The position numbers were made by a program, and so were the translations under genes. A stretch of DNA of 64,000 nucleotides from Candidatus Mycobacterium wuenschmannii. Its GTDB lineage: Bacteria > Actinomycetota > Actinomycetes > Mycobacteriales > Mycobacteriaceae. The notes beneath the pieces were generated by a model, which was given only the letters and a program-made list of their open reading frames with translations, searched no databases and was not told where the DNA came from. Location of the stretch: positions 1,426,001 through 1,490,000 of the forward strand of contig NZ_CP126981.1 of NCBI RefSeq assembly GCF_030252325.1, written 5' to 3'. Position 1 is the first letter of the stretch, and every line of letters begins with the position of its first letter. This document shows positions 61,607 to 64,000 of the stretch, piece after piece.

Positions 61607-62704
61607 GTGGTCGAATCGCTGGACTTCGAGGCCATCGAGGCTGCCGGCATCGCCGAGCCACGCGAACGGGCCGACCTGCTCGAATACCTGGCAGGCCTCG
61701 GATTCTCGGTCGCCGAGATGGCCGAGGCCGAACGCAACGGCCGCCTCTTCGGGCTGGCCGGCGACGTGCTGCTGCGGTCCGGCCCACCGGACTACTCGCT
61801 GCGCGACGCCGCGGAGTCGATCGGCGTGAGCGTGCAGGACGTCGTCTACGGCTGGTCGATGCTCGGCCTGACCGTCGCCGACCCGGACACGCCGATGCTG
61901 AGCCAGGCCGACGTCGACAGCCTCGCCACCTGGATCGCCATGCGGCGCGACATGGGCGACGACGCCGCCGACGGATTCCTGCGGGTGCTCGGTGCGTCGG
62001 TTGCCCGGCTGGCCGAGGCCGCGTCCTCGATGATCCGGACCAGCACCCCGGAGATGTGGCTCGGCTACAGCGGTGACGAGCGCGCGACGGCGCAGGCCTA
62101 TCGGGGCGCCGCCGCGTTCGTCCCCCGGATCGGGGCCATGATCGATGCGATCCACCGCCACCATCTGGTCAGCACCCGCACCTTCATCGAGGGCATGGCC
62201 CGCGGCCCGACGGCCGGCCTGGAATGCGGCGTCGGCTTTGCCGATCTGTCCGGCTTCACCGCGCTGACGCAGGCGCTCACTCCCGCCGAATTGTCGGCCC
62301 TGCTCAACGAATTCGGCGCGACGGTCAGCGACATCGTGCACGCCGACGGCGGCCGGATCGTGAAGTTCATCGGCGACGCGGTGATGTGGGTCAGCTCCGA
62401 TCCGGAGCGGCTGGCACGCGCGGCGTTGGACCTCGTCGACCACCCGCGGGCCCGCGAGGAGGGACTGCAGGTTCGGGCGGGTCTCGGCTTCGGCGAGATC
62501 CTGACGCTGAGCGGCGACTACTTCGGCAACGCGGTGAACCTGGCCGCGCGTCTGGTCGCCGCCGCGGCGCCGGGACAGATCCTGATCACCGAAGACGTCT
62601 ACAAGCGCATCCCCGATTGGCCGGTCGTGGAGCAGGAACCGTTGCAACTCAAGGGTTTTGACGCACCGGTCGTCGCCTACGAGCTGGGCCGCTCCGCGGG
62701 TTGA
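61607..62704 (+). CDS. Class III adenylyl cyclase (Rv2212 type)
   Basis: This soluble enzyme makes cAMP. The 365 residues have an N-terminal regulatory half (1-200; helical, with a region FSVAEMAEAERNGRLFGLAGD and DYSLRDAAESIGVSVQDVVYGW) and a class III cyclase domain with the metal aspartates Asp213 (FADLSGFT) and Asp257 (FIGDAVMW) and the transition-state pair Asn311 and Arg315 (GNAVNLAARL). Rv2212 is reported to respond to fatty acids and pH through its N-terminal domain. All catalytic residues that I checked are present. The gene's 3' end overlaps a convergent gene by 28 bases. Confidence 0.93.
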   Translation: MVESLDFEAIEAAGIAEPRERADLLEYLAGLGFSVAEMAEAERNGRLFGLAGDVLLRSGPPDYSLRDAAESIGVSVQDVVYGWSMLGLTVADPDTPMLSQADVDSLATWIAMRRDMGDDAADGFLRVLGASVARLAEAASSMIRTSTPEMWLGYSGDERATAQAYRGAAAFVPRIGAMIDAIHRHHLVSTRTFIEGMARGPTAGLECGVGFADLSGFTALTQALTPAELSALLNEFGATVSDIVHADGGRIVKFIGDAVMWVSSDPERLARAALDLVDHPRAREEGLQVRAGLGFGEILTLSGDYFGNAVNLAARLVAAAAPGQILITEDVYKRIPDWPVVEQEPLQLKGFDAPVVAYELGRSAG

Positions 62705-63570
62705 GGCTCCCGGTAGGCGACCTCGACGCCGGTCTGCAGCGACAGCGCCACGCTCTGGGTCATCAGCAGGGCCGCGAAAATACCCACCCACAGCCAGGCC
62801 TGCGCCGGTGCCAGATGGGCGGCGGGGTTTCGCACCGGCAGCACCGTCAATGCGCACATCACATCCGCAACCACCACGATCACGGTGATGTAGGGCAGGA
62901 CGGTCCGGAACTTCTGCACGCGCGGGCTCGACGGTGTCTCCGAGGCCCTTCGGGCGCGTCCGATCCACCACGTCGTCGCGCACACCACCAGCACCGTCAG
63001 TGCGATCGGCACCCCGAGGTTGTTGGCGTCGCTCCACAACGGTTCGATGGGCTCGCGAGTCTTCTGGTCGGCCAGCGCGAGCGCCAGGTCCGACAGCGTC
63101 GCCTCGATGAAGAACACCCCGATCGGCGGAACCAGCACGGCGACAATGAAGACGCAGTGTTTGGCGAGCGCGCCGGCCGCACCCGAGACGAATTGCACGA
63201 CCGCGTACAGCAGCATGTAGACCGACGCCACAAAAGAAATGGCGCCCAACAATTCCGCCGACGATGCCCGGCCCCCGGTCAGCGAGCAGCCATTCTCACC
63301 GGCCAGCAGGCTGTATTGAATGGCCGACAGAAACAGGCCCAGGAACGCACTCATCAGCGCTACGCCCGTCAGCGTCTCGTGCTCGATCTCGTGGACTCCG
63401 CGGGGCTTTCCGTCGCCGCGACGCCGGTAGCCGCGGTCGAGCACGAGGTTGATGACCACGAACGCGAACCCGGCCAGCACACCGGCCAATTGCGCATAAT
63501 TCCTTGCCACGATCGATATGTCGAAGCCAGTCCACAGCACGCACGAATCGGCAAGTTGTCCCGTCGGCAT
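62677..63570 (-). CDS. Unrecognised multi-pass membrane protein
   Basis: I do not recognise this 297-residue protein. It has about eight membrane helices: one near 26-45 (YAQLAGVLAGFAFVVINLVL), several between 68 and 160, one near 188-206 and two near the C terminus (227-250, 262-283). The loop between helices 1 and 2 is basic (DRGYRRRGDGKPRG). No enzyme or transporter motif stands out. I recall no gene between Rv2212 and Rv2213 in M. tuberculosis, so it may be accessory. Its 3' end overlaps the cyclase gene; it is divergent from pepA. Confidence 0.78.
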   Translation of the reverse strand: MPTGQLADSCVLWTGFDISIVARNYAQLAGVLAGFAFVVINLVLDRGYRRRGDGKPRGVHEIEHETLTGVALMSAFLGLFLSAIQYSLLAGENGCSLTGGRASSAELLGAISFVASVYMLLYAVVQFVSGAAGALAKHCVFIVAVLVPPIGVFFIEATLSDLALALADQKTREPIEPLWSDANNLGVPIALTVLVVCATTWWIGRARRASETPSSPRVQKFRTVLPYITVIVVVADVMCALTVLPVRNPAAHLAPAQAWLWVGIFAALLMTQSVALSLQTGVEVAYREPQPAERPSS

Positions 63571-63646
63571 CGCCGAAATAATAGTCGTAACGACGCCGTG
63601 AGCAGGGTCGAAACACGGGCGGCGGGCGACCGAATGCGGCGGTCGT

Positions 63647-63652
63647 TAGGGT
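63647..63652 (+). promoter_or_regulatory. -10 box for leaderless aminopeptidase gene
   Basis: TAGGGT ends 7 bases before the GTG at 63660; no ribosome site is visible. This matches the leaderless spacing seen repeatedly in this window. Confidence 0.5.
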
Positions 63653-63659
63653 TGAATTC

Positions 63660-64000
63660 GTGAGCACTCAACCCGGATACCTGGCCCCCGCTGTCTCCGT
63701 CGCGTCCGCGCTGCCCCGTCGCGGCGCCAAGTCGGCCGTGCTGATCGTCCCGGTGGTGTCATCGGGTCCCGAGGATGTCAACGACGAACCCGGCGCCGCG
63801 ACCGCCGGTGCCGACGGGTTCCTGCCGAAGGACGCGATCACCGAAATCGAGGATGCTCTCAAGGCTTTGAACGCCACCGGCGCGGTCGAGCAGGTGCATC
63901 GCTTGGTGGTGAAGTCGTTGCCGCTCGGCAGCGTGCTCACGATCGGGCTCGGCAAGCAGCGTGACGAATATCCCGCGGACCTGATCCGCCGGGCGGCCGG
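63660..64000 (+). CDS. pepA: Leucyl aminopeptidase (M17), 5' part
   Basis: Only the N-terminal 113 residues lie inside the window: [20 protein letters not shown] up to [11 protein letters not shown]. They match the N-terminal, non-catalytic domain of the M17 leucyl aminopeptidase that M. tuberculosis calls PepB (Rv2213); the two-metal catalytic domain lies beyond the edge. The enzyme removes N-terminal residues, often Leu, and forms hexamers. The GTG start at 63660 is leaderless by its -10 position. Confidence 0.92.
   Translation, partial: MSTQPGYLAPAVSVASALPRRGAKSAVLIVPVVSSGPEDVNDEPGAATAGADGFLPKDAITEIEDALKALNATGAVEQVHRLVVKSLPLGSVLTIGLGKQRDEYPADLIRRAA

Overview
This window is a 64 kb piece of a mycobacterial chromosome (family Mycobacteriaceae). 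The evidence is high G+C, frequent GTG/TTG starts, many start codons sitting 6-8 bases after a -10 box (leaderless transcripts), and a gene order that follows M. tuberculosis Rv2150c (ftsZ) to Rv2213 (pepB) almost gene for gene. It is not M. tuberculosis itself: several small genes are inserted, protein lengths differ, and cobU lies beside cobT-cobS. Gene identities rest on my reading of motifs and on recalled M. tuberculosis orthologues, not on a database search.

1-19.7 kb, minus strand: the division and cell-wall (dcw) cluster, read from right to left as mraZ-rsmH-ftsL-pbpB-[three-gene insertion]-murE-murF-mraY-murD-ftsW-murG-murC-ftsQ-[MmpS-like gene]-ftsZ (3' end cut by the window). Most junctions are 4-base stop/start overlaps, so the run is translationally coupled. 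It makes UDP-MurNAc-pentapeptide, lipid I and lipid II, and the divisome core. Upstream of mraZ are three GTGGG repeats at an exact 10-base period, the expected MraZ operator. Two accessory insertions stand out: a WXG-motif/DUF1023 hydrolase cassette between pbpB and murE, and a secreted MmpS-like protein between ftsQ and ftsZ.

19.7-43.1 kb: envelope lipid and glycan genes mixed with regulators. These are a DUF3040 protein, a GNAT acetyltransferase, lppM, an MTHFR-like enzyme, idsA2, mptA, the PknL kinase and its DNA-binding partner, aroG, RNase AS, a second mannosyltransferase, a PlsC acyltransferase, an ArsA-like ATPase with SRPBCC proteins, fadD15, pimB', a candidate zinc peptidase, an NlpC/P60 peptidoglycan hydrolase, an exonuclease/GIY-YIG fusion and trpD. 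Together they serve PIM, LM and LAM mannosylation, phospholipid synthesis and wall remodelling.

43.2-51 kb: the respiratory bcc-aa3 supercomplex, with ctaE-qcrC-qcrA-qcrB on the plus strand and ctaC-ctaF on the minus strand, plus mmpS3, which carries an apparent frameshift. QcrB has Pro-Asp where M. tuberculosis has Thr313-Glu314 in the telacebec (Q203) site, and a 10-residue insertion containing two cysteines.

51-64 kb: asnB, adoK, an A-type Fe-S carrier, glycerate kinase, a DUF3043 protein, cobU-cobT-cobS, ilvE, gcvT, a class III adenylyl cyclase, a membrane protein I do not recognise, and the 5' end of a leucyl aminopeptidase. I saw no tRNA or rRNA gene, CRISPR array, transposase, integrase or clear riboswitch.
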